From Roseisolibacter agri (GTDB taxonomy: Bacteria > Gemmatimonadota > Gemmatimonadetes > Gemmatimonadales > Gemmatimonadaceae), in contig NZ_BRXS01000004.1 of assembly GCF_030159095.1 (NCBI RefSeq), forward strand, positions 491,673 to 555,672: a DNA stretch of 64,000 bases, given 5' to 3'. The position numbers and the translations under genes were made by a program. Below the pieces are notes generated by a model, which was given only the letters and a program-made list of their open reading frames with translations, was not told the origin of the DNA and did not search any database. Below are positions 45,933 to 54,983 of this stretch, one piece after another. Every line of letters begins with the position of its first letter. Within the stretch, counting starts at the first letter, position 1.

Positions 45933-46431
45933 GGCTTCGCGTTTGCCATCCGGCGGACTGGCGTGCAGGCGCTCCGTACCGCGGCGCGGACGGTGGGTGC
46001 GAGGGTTTCGCCGGCTCGGAAATCGGGGCGGCGGAGCCACGACGGCGCTGCGCGCGTCGCGTCTCCTCACGCCCCGATTTCAGGTCGCTCGGCTCCACCC
46101 TCGCACCCGCCGTCCGCCGTGCACCGCTGCATCGCCGAGGATGCACGGGGCGAAGCGTGGCGGGGTGGGTCGCCGAGCGACGCCGCGATCGCAGCAAGGA
46201 GACCCGACGCGCAGCGGTCGGGGCTCCGCAGCGGCCGCGATCGCCCGGAGCCGGCGGGCCGCCCCACCACGCGCCGCCACGCGCGGAGGCCGGCCGCCGC
46301 ACCGGTCGTAGGCGGACGGTGGGAAGGACGCGCGCCTGACGACCTCTCATCGGGCGCGTGCCTCGTGTGTGGGTTGCGCGGGCTGGCGCGTTCGGTAGCA
46401 TCCGGCGCGTGAACGGCTCACTGGTCACTCC
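45933..46431. other. Gene-free interval with strong secondary structure
   Basis: No convincing coding frame on either strand. A 20-bp inverted repeat (45987-46006 with 46097-46116, one wobble) encloses an 11-bp one (46020-46030 with 46070-46080, AAATCGGGGCG) and smaller stems. A second region has GCGTGGCGGGGTGGG (46155-46169) pairing 13 of 15 with GCCGCCCCACCACGC (46259-46273), and GGCTCCG/CGGAGCC at 46222-46252. The 11-mer CGGACGGTGGG occurs at 45987 and again at 46313. None of the landmarks of RNase P RNA, tmRNA, SRP RNA or a TPP riboswitch is present. Candidate non-coding RNA or decayed element. Confidence 0.5.
45987..46116. repeat. Long nested inverted repeat
   Basis: Outer arms 45987-46006 and 46097-46116 pair over 20 positions (one T-G), inner arms 46020-46030 and 46070-46080 over 11. 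The whole can fold as one 130-base branched hairpin. Confidence 0.7.
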
Positions 46432-47406
46432 ATGGCGTTCGCGGGCATGACCGCGGATGCGCACCATCGCCTCGGCCCCGGACGCGAGTTCGACCTCGTG
46501 CGCGCGATGCTCGCGCGGTGGGGCGACGTCGCGCAGGGGATCGGCGACGACGCCGCGTCGCTCGTCGTGCCGCCGGGCGAGCGCTTGGTCGTCAGCACCG
46601 ACGCCTCGGTCGAAGGGGCGCACTTCCGCCGCGAGTGGCTGACGCCCGAGGAGATCGGGTGGCGCGCCGCCGCGAGCGCGCTCAGCGACCTGGCGGCGAT
46701 GGCGGCGCGGCCGCTGGGGATGGTCATCGCGATGGCGCTCCCGGACGTGTGGCGCGCGGACGCGCTGGCGATCGCGGACGGCATCGGTGCCGTGGCGCGC
46801 GCGACCGGGACGCCGATCGTCGGCGGGGACCTCGTGCGCGCGTCCGAGCTGGGGCTGACCATCACGGTGCTCGGCAGCGCCGTGCGGCCGGTGGGGCGCG
46901 ACGGGGCGCGCGTCGGCGACGCGGTCTACGTCACCGGCATGCTCGGCGGGCCGCGCGTGGCGCTGCGGGCGTGGGAGCGGGGCGAGGTGCCGTCGGCCGA
47001 GGCGCGTGCACGCTTCGCGCGCCCCATGCCGCGGATCGCCGAGGCGCGCTGGCTGGCCGAGCGGGGCGCGCGGGCGCTGGTGGACGTGTCGGACGGGCTC
47101 GGGGCCGACGTCCGGCACGTGGCGGCGGCCAGCGGCGTCCGCATCGTGCTGGAGCGCCGGCTCGTGCCCTGTCTGGCGGGCGCGTCGCCCGCAGATGCTC
47201 TGGCTGGCGGCGAGGAGTACGAGCTCGCGGTCGCCGCGCCGCCCGGGCTGGACGTGGAGGCGTTCGCCGCGCGGTTCGGGGTGGCCCTGAGGCGGGTGGG
47301 CGAGGTCGTCGCGGATGCGGCGGGCGCGGCCGGTCAGGTGGAGATTCGCGGCGACGACGGCGCGCGCGTTGAATTCCCCTCCGGCCACGACCACTTTTCG
47401 GGCTGA
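46432..47406 (+). CDS. thiL: Thiamine-monophosphate kinase
   Basis: A 324-residue kinase phosphorylating thiamine monophosphate to the diphosphate. Family landmarks: the N-terminal EFDLVRAML, metal-binding GDDAA and STDASVEGAHFRREW, then GWRAAASALSDLAAMAA, GGDLVRA and VDVSDGLGADVRH. The C-terminus keeps GGEEYELAV. Two methionines (46432 and 46447) could start translation. No TPP riboswitch is visible upstream. plsC begins in the stop codon (TGATG). Confidence 0.93.
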   Translation: MAFAGMTADAHHRLGPGREFDLVRAMLARWGDVAQGIGDDAASLVVPPGERLVVSTDASVEGAHFRREWLTPEEIGWRAAASALSDLAAMAARPLGMVIAMALPDVWRADALAIADGIGAVARATGTPIVGGDLVRASELGLTITVLGSAVRPVGRDGARVGDAVYVTGMLGGPRVALRAWERGEVPSAEARARFARPMPRIAEARWLAERGARALVDVSDGLGADVRHVAAASGVRIVLERRLVPCLAGASPADALAGGEEYELAVAAPPGLDVEAFAARFGVALRRVGEVVADAAGAAGQVEIRGDDGARVEFPSGHDHFSG

Positions 47407-48182
47407 TGCGCACCCTCCTCGCCGCCCCGGCCCTCCTGATCCTCACGCTCGTCTGCGGTGGGATCGTCCTCGTGGCCCAGCTGCTCGGGATTCCCGACGG
47501 TCCGGGGACCATCTACGAGAAGGCGCCGCGGTGGTGGGCGAAGGGGATGCTGCTCGCGTCGGGCACGAAGGTGGTGATCCACGGCGAGGAGCGCATGCGC
47601 ACCGGCGAGCCGCGCATCTTCGTCAGCAACCACATCAGCTGGTACGACGTCCTGGTGCTGGTCGCCTACCTGCCGCGCTACTCGTTCGTCGCCAAGGCCG
47701 AGATCTTCAAGGTGCCGCTGTTCGGCGGCGCGGCGCGCGCGGTGGGGACGATCCCGATCGAGCGCGAGAACCGGAAGGCCGCGTTCCAGTCGTACGAGGA
47801 GGCGGCGGCGCGCATGAAGGGCGGCCGCAACGTCGTCGTCTTCCCCGAGGGGACGCGCGGGCCCGAGTACGCGCTGCGCCCGTTCAAGAAGGGGCCGTTC
47901 GTGCTCGCGATCGCGGCCGGCGCGCCGATCGTGCCGACGCTCATCCACGGCACCATCGAGGTGCTGCCGCGCGGCTCGTTCTGGCTGCGCGCCGGGCGGG
48001 TGGACGTGCACCTGCTGGAGCCCGTGCCGACCGCCGGTCTGGCGTACGACCAGCGCGACGAGCTCGCGCGCCGCGTCTACGACCGCCTCGCCGCGGCCCA
48101 GCAGTCGCTGTACGGCATCGCGAGCCCCGCGCTGCCGGGGGCCGCCGCACCGAGCGATACGCCCGTGGTCCGCGCGGGCTGA
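47406..48182 (+). CDS. plsC: 1-acyl-sn-glycerol-3-phosphate acyltransferase
   Basis: A 258-residue membrane-bound acyltransferase making phosphatidic acid. A strongly hydrophobic N-terminal helix (residues 3-28) anchors it. The catalytic motif is NHISWYD with H76 and D81; the glycerol-phosphate-binding motif FPEGTRG follows near residue 140, and VPTLIHG completes the set. Translationally coupled to thiL, with no metabolic link known. A hairpin terminator follows. Confidence 0.93.
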   Translation: MRTLLAAPALLILTLVCGGIVLVAQLLGIPDGPGTIYEKAPRWWAKGMLLASGTKVVIHGEERMRTGEPRIFVSNHISWYDVLVLVAYLPRYSFVAKAEIFKVPLFGGAARAVGTIPIERENRKAAFQSYEEAAARMKGGRNVVVFPEGTRGPEYALRPFKKGPFVLAIAAGAPIVPTLIHGTIEVLPRGSFWLRAGRVDVHLLEPVPTAGLAYDQRDELARRVYDRLAAAQQSLYGIASPALPGAAAPSDTPVVRAG

Positions 48183-49556
<1,374 letters not shown>

Positions 49557-49599
49557 GGGAACCGACGAGGTCGCGCGCGCGACGCTGAGGAGCTGACGG

Positions 49600-49941
49600 A
49601 TGTCGTGGGTGAAGCGCGCGGTGTGGACCGCGATCGGCGTGGGCGTGGCGGCGTTCGCGGTGCAGGGCGGGGAGTACGGCACCTCGGACCTGCTGGCGCA
49701 GCGCGCGCGCCGGCAGGCGCTGCAGGCGGAGGTGGACTCGCTGCAGCGGCAGGTGGACTCGCTGCGCACGCTGGAGAAGCGGCTGCGCAGCGACCCCGTG
49801 CTGCAGGAGCGCGTGGCGCGCGAGGAGTTCGGGATGGTGCGCGGCGACCGCGAGCTGCTGTACCGGTTCGCGGAGCCGCGCGTGTCGGACACGGCCGGAA
49901 CGGGCCGCGTGCGGACCGCGCGCGCGCGGCCGGACTCCTGA
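49600..49941 (+). CDS. ftsB: FtsB/DivIC-type septum formation protein
   Basis: A 113-residue bitopic protein. Residues about 8-24 are one membrane helix, followed by a coiled coil (ARRQALQAEVDSLQRQVDSLRTLEKRL), and then the FtsB/DivIC signature LQERVAREEFGMVRGDRELLYRF. The partner of FtsL and FtsQ in the division complex. The C-terminal 20 residues are basic and disordered. Position after eno supports the assignment. Confidence 0.88.
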   Translation: MSWVKRAVWTAIGVGVAAFAVQGGEYGTSDLLAQRARRQALQAEVDSLQRQVDSLRTLEKRLRSDPVLQERVAREEFGMVRGDRELLYRFAEPRVSDTAGTGRVRTARARPDS

Positions 49942-49972
49942 GCGCGCGCGGGAAGTCGCACGTCGCGCAGGG

Positions 49973-50000
49973 TTGACGATGCCTCCTGTGCGGCTATCTT
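49973..50000 (+). promoter_or_regulatory. Promoter of initiator tRNA gene
   Basis: TTGACG (49973-49978), 16-base spacer, TATCTT (49995-50000), 11 bases before the mature tRNA 5' end. Matches the lexA promoter hexamers. Confidence 0.7.
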
Positions 50001-50011
50001 ACGATCACTGC

Positions 50012-50085
<74 letters not shown>

Positions 50086-50089
50086 CTCG

Positions 50090-50122
50090 CGAAACGGCCA
50101 GCCTTCCCGGCTGGCCGTTTCG
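50090..50122 (+). terminator. 14-bp hairpin terminator of tRNA-fMet
   Basis: Perfect arms 50090-50103 and 50109-50122 (CGAAACGGCCAGCC and complement), loop TTCCC, then TTTG. Confidence 0.85.
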
Positions 50123-50168
50123 TTTGCGGGTCGGTCGGTCGTCCGGTGCCCCAGCAGTTGCGTGGCGG

Positions 50169-50197
50169 TTCCCTGCGGCGGCCGGAGCGGCTAGATT
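50169..50197 (+). promoter_or_regulatory. Candidate promoter of elongator tRNA-Met
   Basis: TTCCCT (50169-50174), 17-base spacer, TAGATT (50192-50197), 37 bases before the tRNA. Confidence 0.4.
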
Positions 50198-50234
50198 CGT
50201 GTGCTCGCCGCGGGAGACCGGGGCGAATGGTCGT

Positions 50235-50308
50235 GGCTGGGTAGCTCAGCTGGTGAGAGCGCACGACTCATAATCGTGAGGTCGCGGGTTCGATCCCCGC
50301 CCCAGCTA
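50235..50308 (+). tRNA. Elongator tRNA-Met (anticodon CAU)
   Basis: A 74-base tRNA with acceptor GGCTGGG/CCCAGCT (closing G-U), D-arm GCTCAGCTGGTGAGAGC, anticodon loop CTCATAA and T-arm GCGGGTTCGATCCCCGC. The body resembles elongator tRNA-Met of high-GC bacteria; a lysidine-type tRNA-Ile with the same anticodon is less likely. CCA is not encoded. Confidence 0.88.
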
Positions 50309-50312
50309 CTTG

Positions 50313-50358
50313 AACGACGACGCCCCGCCGGCACACGTGCCGGCGGGGCGTCGTCGTT
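50313..50358. terminator. Perfect 22-bp hairpin terminator
   Basis: Arms 50313-50334 and 50337-50358 are exact complements with a 2-base loop. Between tRNA-Met (plus) and a convergent small gene (minus, stop at 50375), so it can end both. Confidence 0.85.
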
Positions 50359-50374
50359 CCGGCGATCGACGCGC

Positions 50375-50581
50375 TCACGCCTTCACGCGGATCTTCCCCT
50401 CGCTCTTCAGGTCGGCCACCGCGATCGCGACCATCAGGCCGTTCAGCGACGGATCGTGCCGCTGCGCCAGGTGGCGGATGTCGGCCGGCGTCAGCGGCGC
50501 GGACGCGTCGCGCACCACGGTCCGCACGACCGCGCGCGTGCGCGCCATCGACGACGGGCCTCGTTCCTGGTCGGCTCTCAC
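50375..50581 (-). CDS. Small protein, possible winged helix
   Basis: A 68-residue protein from GTG 50581, chosen because GAGAGGAG lies 9 bases upstream; ATG 50548 would give 57 residues. The sequence TPADIRHLAQRHDPSLNGLMVAIAVADLKSEGKIRVK has the helix-turn-helix-strand pattern of a minimal winged helix, which would bind DNA, but I cannot name a family. Divergent from the unknown gene at 50915. Confidence 0.5.
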   Translation of the reverse strand: MRADQERGPSSMARTRAVVRTVVRDASAPLTPADIRHLAQRHDPSLNGLMVAIAVADLKSEGKIRVKA

Positions 50582-50914
50582 GGCTGGCTCTCCTCTCGAC
50601 GGGCGATCGCGGGCCGGCGCCCGGCGTCGGCGCCGCATGTCCGGACCGAAAGATACCCGCCGGACCCGTCCGCACCATGCGGCGCGCCCGCGACACCTCC
50701 CGGGCGCCGGTGTCCAGGGTACGCCCGTTGCCTTGAGAGATCGCGGACCACACCGACCGCCGACCGCCCGCCGACGGGTCCCCGCCGCCACGACTTGGTG
50801 ACGGGGAACACGCTCGCGGGCACGTCGCGTGCACCCCGGCCTGGTGACCGACGTGCGGTGGACGGGACCGCCGCGCGCGCGGCCGGCAGGGGACCAGCCA
50901 GCTGACGGTAGGGG
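50582..50914. other. 333-base intergenic region
   Basis: Between two divergent small genes. I see no coding frame. It holds a weak inverted repeat (GTCCCCG near 50778 with CGGGGAAC near 50804) but no convincing promoter hexamers. Confidence 0.5.
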
Positions 50915-51262
50915 ATGCGGACGTTCGTCGACGAGCAGGGCACGGAGTGGACGGCCTGGGAGGTGCGGCCGGGCACGGGATCGCTGGCGCGGCCGGAGCG
51001 ACGCCTTCACGACCGACGGCGCGAGGCGGCGCCCGATCCCGTGGTCGAGCGCCGGCGGGGCGAGGACCGCCGCAGCCGCAGCCCACGCGCCCGTGCGTCG
51101 CTCGTCCCTCGCACCGCGGCCTGGCTCGCGTTCCAGGCGGGCACCGTGCGCCGCCGGCTGGTCCCGATCCCCGACGCATGGGAGGGGCTGACCGACGTCG
51201 AGCTGCGGGCGCTCTGTCGCGCCGCCGCCCCGGTCGCGCGCGCGATGGTCGCCGTCGACTGA
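50915..51262 (+). CDS. Small protein of unknown function
   Basis: A 115-residue cytosolic-looking protein. The N-terminus MRTFVDEQGTEWTAWEVRPG and the later AAWLAFQAGTVRRRLVPIPDAWEGLTDVELRALCRAA read like two parts of one conserved small domain, separated by 35 Arg-rich, disordered residues. The style (aromatic-rich, W..F....RRL.P.P..W) is one I associate with Gemmatimonadota-specific small proteins, but no function is known to me. The stop codon lies inside an 11-base tandem repeat. Confidence 0.6.
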   Translation: MRTFVDEQGTEWTAWEVRPGTGSLARPERRLHDRRREAAPDPVVERRRGEDRRSRSPRARASLVPRTAAWLAFQAGTVRRRLVPIPDAWEGLTDVELRALCRAAAPVARAMVAVD

Positions 51263-51284
51263 CCGTCGACTGACCGTCGACTGG
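51252..51284. repeat. 11-base tandem repeat, three copies
   Basis: CCGTCGACTGA at 51252 and 51263 and CCGTCGACTGG at 51274. The first copy spans the stop codon of the preceding gene. Followed by a partial inverted match (CTGACGG, ACTGACGG at 51291-51308). Confidence 0.7.
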
Positions 51285-51429
51285 CCGTTGCTGACGGTGG
51301 ACTGACGGAACGCGAACATCGCAGGGCATAACGCTCCGCCCCGGCCATGCGTACACTCGGCCGGGCGCGGGGCGCACGGGCGCCGCGCCGAGTGTTGAAC
51401 ACCGTGCGCCGTCCCGCGCCCCTGCCGCC

Positions 51430-52425
51430 ATGCGTCGCTCCCCGAACGACTCGCCGGACCGCGCGCCCGACGCGCTCGGCCGCCGCGACCTGCTGAAGCT
51501 CCTCGTCGGCGCGGGGGCCGCGCTGTCGCTCGATCCCGCCCGCCTCGCCGCGTCGACCATCGCGCCGTCGCTCGACTGGCTGGTCGCGCAGGGGCTCGTC
51601 TCCAAGCCCATCCCCTCGTCGGGCGAGCGGATCCCCGTGATCGGCGTCGGCACCGCGCGCCGCTACGAGTCCGCCGCGACCGAGGCCGAGCGCGCGCCGC
51701 TGCGCGAGGTCGTGCGCAACCTGCCGAAGCTGGGCGGGCGCCTGATCGACACGGCGCCGAGCTATGGCCAGGCGGAGAGCGTCGTCGGCGACCTGGTGGC
51801 GGAGGTCGGCAATCGCGACCAGCTCTTCATCGCCACGAAGGTCGGCCGCGGCCGGCAGGGCGTGCAGGCCGGCAAGGACGAGATCGAGGCGTCGTTCCGC
51901 AAGCTGAAGACGGATCGCATCGACATGCTGCAGATCCACAACCTCGGCGGCGTGCCGGAGATGCTGCCCGTGCTGCGCGAGATGAAGCAGGCGAAGCGCA
52001 TCCGCTACTACGGCGTCACCACGTCGTCCGACGGCCAGTACGCCGCGCTCGAGGAGTTCATGAAGCGCGAGCCGATGGACGTCGTGCAGGTGGACTACGC
52101 CATCGACAACCGCGGCGTCGAGGAGCGCATCCTGCCGCTCGCGGCGGAGAAGGGGATCGCGGTGCTCACGAACCTCCCGTTCGGCCGCGGGCGCGTGTTC
52201 GAGAAGCTCGGCAAGCAGCCGCTCCCCGACTGGGCGAAGGCGATCGGCATCACGACGTGGGCGCAGTTCGCGCTCAAGTACGTCGTGTCCCACCCCGCGG
52301 TCACGGTGGCGATCCCCGGCACCGCGAAGCTCGAATACCTGACCGACAACCTCGGCGCCGCGCGCGGCCCGATGCCCGACGACGCGACGCGCCGCCGCAT
52401 GGCCGCGCTGGTGGAGAGCGCGTGA
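51430..52425 (+). CDS. Tat-signal aldo/keto reductase
   Basis: A 331-residue aldo/keto reductase. The N-terminus has a twin-arginine motif (GRRDLLKLLVGAGAAL), suggesting export as a folded protein. The catalytic tetrad is complete: D107, Y112, K137 and H170 (LIDTAPSYG, ATKVG, QIHN). NADPH-binding residues appear in AIPGTAKLEYL. Export of an NADPH enzyme is odd, as the periplasm lacks NADPH; bound cofactor or a retained signal-like segment are possibilities. The next gene, a transporter, overlaps by 4 bases (GTGA). Confidence 0.88.
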   Translation: MRRSPNDSPDRAPDALGRRDLLKLLVGAGAALSLDPARLAASTIAPSLDWLVAQGLVSKPIPSSGERIPVIGVGTARRYESAATEAERAPLREVVRNLPKLGGRLIDTAPSYGQAESVVGDLVAEVGNRDQLFIATKVGRGRQGVQAGKDEIEASFRKLKTDRIDMLQIHNLGGVPEMLPVLREMKQAKRIRYYGVTTSSDGQYAALEEFMKREPMDVVQVDYAIDNRGVEERILPLAAEKGIAVLTNLPFGRGRVFEKLGKQPLPDWAKAIGITTWAQFALKYVVSHPAVTVAIPGTAKLEYLTDNLGAARGPMPDDATRRRMAALVESA

Positions 52426-53828
52426 GCGCGGGTGTGACCACGCGCGTGAGCGACAGCGCGCTCGCACGCGCGATCGGCGCGCGCGGCGGCGAGGGGAAGG
52501 CGCTGCTCTGGTCGTGCGCCTACTACTTCCTCGTCCTCACGGCGTACTACATCCTGCGCCCCATCCGCGACGAGATGGGCGTCGCCGGCGGCGTCGAGAA
52601 CCTGGCGTGGCTGTTCACGGGCACGCTGGCGGGCATGCTGCTGCTGCACCCGCTGTACACGTGGATCGTCGCGCGGCTGACGCGCCGCCGCTTCATCGCG
52701 CTCACGTACCGGTTCTTCATCGCGAACCTGGTGATCTTCTACCTGCTGCTGCGCGCGGCGGGAGGCGACACGCCCGACCCCGCGCGCGCGGTGTGGATCG
52801 GGCGCGCGTTCTTCATCTGGACGAGCGTCTTCAACCTGTTCGTGGTGTCGGTCTTCTGGTCGTTCACGACCGACATGTACCGGCCCGCGCAGAGCCGGCG
52901 CCTGTTCGGCGTGATCGCGGTCGGCGGCACGCTCGGCTCGATCCTGGGCAGCTCCATCACGTCGGCGCTGGCGGGCACGCTCGGCGCCGCGAACCTGCTG
53001 CTGGTGTCGGGGCTCTTCCTGGAAGCGGCGGCGTGGGCGGCGCGCGCGCTCGAGACGCGCGAGCCGGAGCTCGCGGCCGCCGCCCAGGCCGACGTGGCCG
53101 AAGGGGAGCGCGACCGCGCGGCGGTGACGCAGCCCGAGGCGAAGGACGCGGTCATCGGCGGCGGCGTCGCGGACGGCGTGCGGCACGTGCTGGCGTCGCC
53201 GTACCTGCTCGGCATCGCGGTGGTGATGCTCTTCTTCACCATCTCGTCGACCTTCCTCTACTTCCAGCAGTCGCAGATCGCGAAGGACACGTTCGGCGCC
53301 GACTCGGCCGGGCGCACGCAGTTCTTCGCCAACGTGGACCTGCTGGTGAACGCGCTGACGCTCGTCGCGCAGGTGTTCCTGACCGGCCGCGTCCTGCGCT
53401 GGCTCGGCGTCGGGATCGGGCTCGCGTTCCTGCCCGCGGTCAGCCTGCTGGGCTTCGCGGCCATCGGCATCGCGCCGGTGCTGCCCGCCGTGGTCGTGCT
53501 GCAGGTGCTGCGGCGCGTCGGCAACTTCGCGATCCAGCGCCCCGCCCGCGAGGTGCTGTACACCGTCCTCCCGCGCACCGACAAGTACAAGTCGAAGAAC
53601 TTCAACGACACCTTCGTTTACCGCCTGGGGGACCAGGTGGGCGCGTGGTCGGCGACGCTCATCGGGTGGCTGGGCTTCGGCCTCTCGGGGCTGTCGTGGA
53701 CGATGGTCCCGCTGTCGGCCGCGTGGCTGGCGCTCGCGTTCTGGCTGGGCGCGCGCTACCGCGGGCTGCAGGCGGGAGCCGAGCCCGCGCCGCGGCCCGC
53801 GCTGGAGCCGCGGCCCAACATCGCGTGA
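52422..53828 (+). CDS. ATP/ADP-antiporter-like (NTP/NDP) transporter
   Basis: A 468-residue polytopic protein with about 12 helices from GTG 52422. The start CAYYFLVLTAYYILRPIRDEMGV, with conserved Arg-Pro-Ile-Arg-Asp/Glu, is typical of the ATP:ADP antiporter (TLC) superfamily branch found in free-living bacteria. FWSFTTDMYRPAQSRRLFGVIAVGGTLGSILGSSIT and the late RPAREVLYTVLPRTDKYKSKNFNDTFVYRLGDQ segment are also family-like. Substrate in free-living species is unknown and need not be a nucleotide. Coupled to the aldo/keto reductase gene. Confidence 0.85.
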   Translation: MSAGVTTRVSDSALARAIGARGGEGKALLWSCAYYFLVLTAYYILRPIRDEMGVAGGVENLAWLFTGTLAGMLLLHPLYTWIVARLTRRRFIALTYRFFIANLVIFYLLLRAAGGDTPDPARAVWIGRAFFIWTSVFNLFVVSVFWSFTTDMYRPAQSRRLFGVIAVGGTLGSILGSSITSALAGTLGAANLLLVSGLFLEAAAWAARALETREPELAAAAQADVAEGERDRAAVTQPEAKDAVIGGGVADGVRHVLASPYLLGIAVVMLFFTISSTFLYFQQSQIAKDTFGADSAGRTQFFANVDLLVNALTLVAQVFLTGRVLRWLGVGIGLAFLPAVSLLGFAAIGIAPVLPAVVVLQVLRRVGNFAIQRPAREVLYTVLPRTDKYKSKNFNDTFVYRLGDQVGAWSATLIGWLGFGLSGLSWTMVPLSAAWLALAFWLGARYRGLQAGAEPAPRPALEPRPNIA

Positions 53829-53851
53829 ACACGGCGTCGCGCACGCTCGCC

Positions 53852-53880
53852 TTGACTTCCGTGCGCGTGTCCCGTAATCC
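53852..53880 (+). promoter_or_regulatory. Promoter of proCBA leader
   Basis: TTGACT (53852-53857), 17-base spacer, TAATCC (53875-53880). It lies 228 bases before the proC ATG, giving a leader of about 220 bases with a hairpin at 54033-54065. Confidence 0.5.
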
Positions 53881-54032
53881 TGCAACCGTGATCCCGTTCC
53901 GCGCCCTCCCCGCCACGCGCCTTGCCGCGCCGCGACCGCGACCGTCGTCGAACTCCCGACGCCGGACGATGGTCGCGCACGCAACCGCGTAGCGACCGAG
54001 CGCGCTCCGCCGCCCCTCGTGGGCGTGCCCGA

Positions 54033-54065
54033 CGCCCCGTCCGTGCATTCGCACCGGACGGGGCG
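54033..54065 (+). terminator. Hairpin in proC leader
   Basis: Arms 54033-54046 and 54051-54065 (CGCCCCGTCCGTGC with one bulged C opposite) form a 14-bp stem capped by ATTC. It may end transcription from the upstream transporter gene or attenuate proC. No U-tract follows. Confidence 0.5.
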
Positions 54066-54107
54066 CTCTGCGTCCGGCCGGTGCTCATCCCGAGCCCATC
54101 ACCGGCC

Positions 54108-54983
54108 ATGCTCCACACCAGCAACTCCTCCGCCGCGGCCGCCGTCGCGCAGCTCGACGGCGCCTCGCTCGCGGGACGACGACTCGCGCTGATCGGCGCG
54201 GGCACGATGGGCCGCGCGATCGCGGGCGGCCTGCAGCGCGCCGGCGCCTTTCCCGACGCCGCGATCGCGGTCGTCGACCACCACGACAGCACCGCGCGCG
54301 CGCTCGCGAGCGAGATCGCGGGCGCCCACGTGGACGATCTCGCGGGCGCGTGCCGCGACGCCGACGTCGTGCTGCTGTGCGTGAAGCCCAAGGACGTCGC
54401 GGGCGTGCTCGCGACGCTGCGCGGCGCCGACGCGCTGGCGCACGCGCCCCTCCTGATCTCCATCGCCGCGGGCGTCTCGATCGCGACGCTGGAGGCGGGG
54501 ACGGGCGGCCGCGTGCCCGTGATCCGCGCGATGCCGAACACCGCGTCGCAGATCGGGCGCGGGTGCACGGTGGTGTCGCGCGGCGCGCTCGCGACCGACG
54601 AGCACCTCGCGATCGCGGAGACGATCTTCACCAGCGTCGGCCGCTGCCTGGCGCTCGACGAGCGGCACCTCGACGCGGTGACCGCAGTGTCGGCGAGCGG
54701 GCCGGCGTTCATCTACGTCGTGCTGGAGGCGCTCACCGACGGCGCCGTGTCGTGCGGGCTGCCCCGCGACGCGGCGATGGAGCTGGTCGCGCGCATGACG
54801 CAGGGCGCGGCCGAGATGGTGCTCGCGACGGGACGGCATCCCGCGGCGCTCAAGGACGACGTCACCACGCCCGGCGGCTGCACGATCGCCGGGCTGATGG
54901 TGCTGGAGGACGGGCGCGCGCGCAGCGTGCTGGCGCGCACGATCGAGACGACGGCGCGCGTCGCCGCGGGGCTGGGCCGATGA
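54108..54983 (+). CDS. proC: Pyrroline-5-carboxylate reductase
   Basis: Last enzyme of proline synthesis, 291 residues. NAD(P)-binding motif ALIGAGTMGRAIAGGL at 27-42, VLLCVKPKDV, RAMPNTASQIGRG, and the family signature in the C-terminal helical domain (AVSASGPAFIYVVLEALTDGAV, DDVTTPGGCTIAGL). First gene of a proC-proB-proA run with 4-base overlaps, so all three proline enzymes come from one transcript. Confidence 0.95.
   Translation: MLHTSNSSAAAAVAQLDGASLAGRRLALIGAGTMGRAIAGGLQRAGAFPDAAIAVVDHHDSTARALASEIAGAHVDDLAGACRDADVVLLCVKPKDVAGVLATLRGADALAHAPLLISIAAGVSIATLEAGTGGRVPVIRAMPNTASQIGRGCTVVSRGALATDEHLAIAETIFTSVGRCLALDERHLDAVTAVSASGPAFIYVVLEALTDGAVSCGLPRDAAMELVARMTQGAAEMVLATGRHPAALKDDVTTPGGCTIAGLMVLEDGRARSVLARTIETTARVAAGLGR

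Noticed and set aside
45933-46431. RNase P RNA, tmRNA, SRP RNA or TPP riboswitch in the gene-free gap
   Set aside because: None of their conserved sequence landmarks could be found, although structure is present and thiL is adjacent.
50235-50308. tRNA-Ile with lysidine-modified CAU anticodon
   Set aside because: The acceptor and body sequence resemble elongator tRNA-Met of high-GC bacteria more closely; not fully excluded.
51252-51284. CRISPR array
   Set aside because: The 11-base units are contiguous with no spacers, and no cas genes are in the window.
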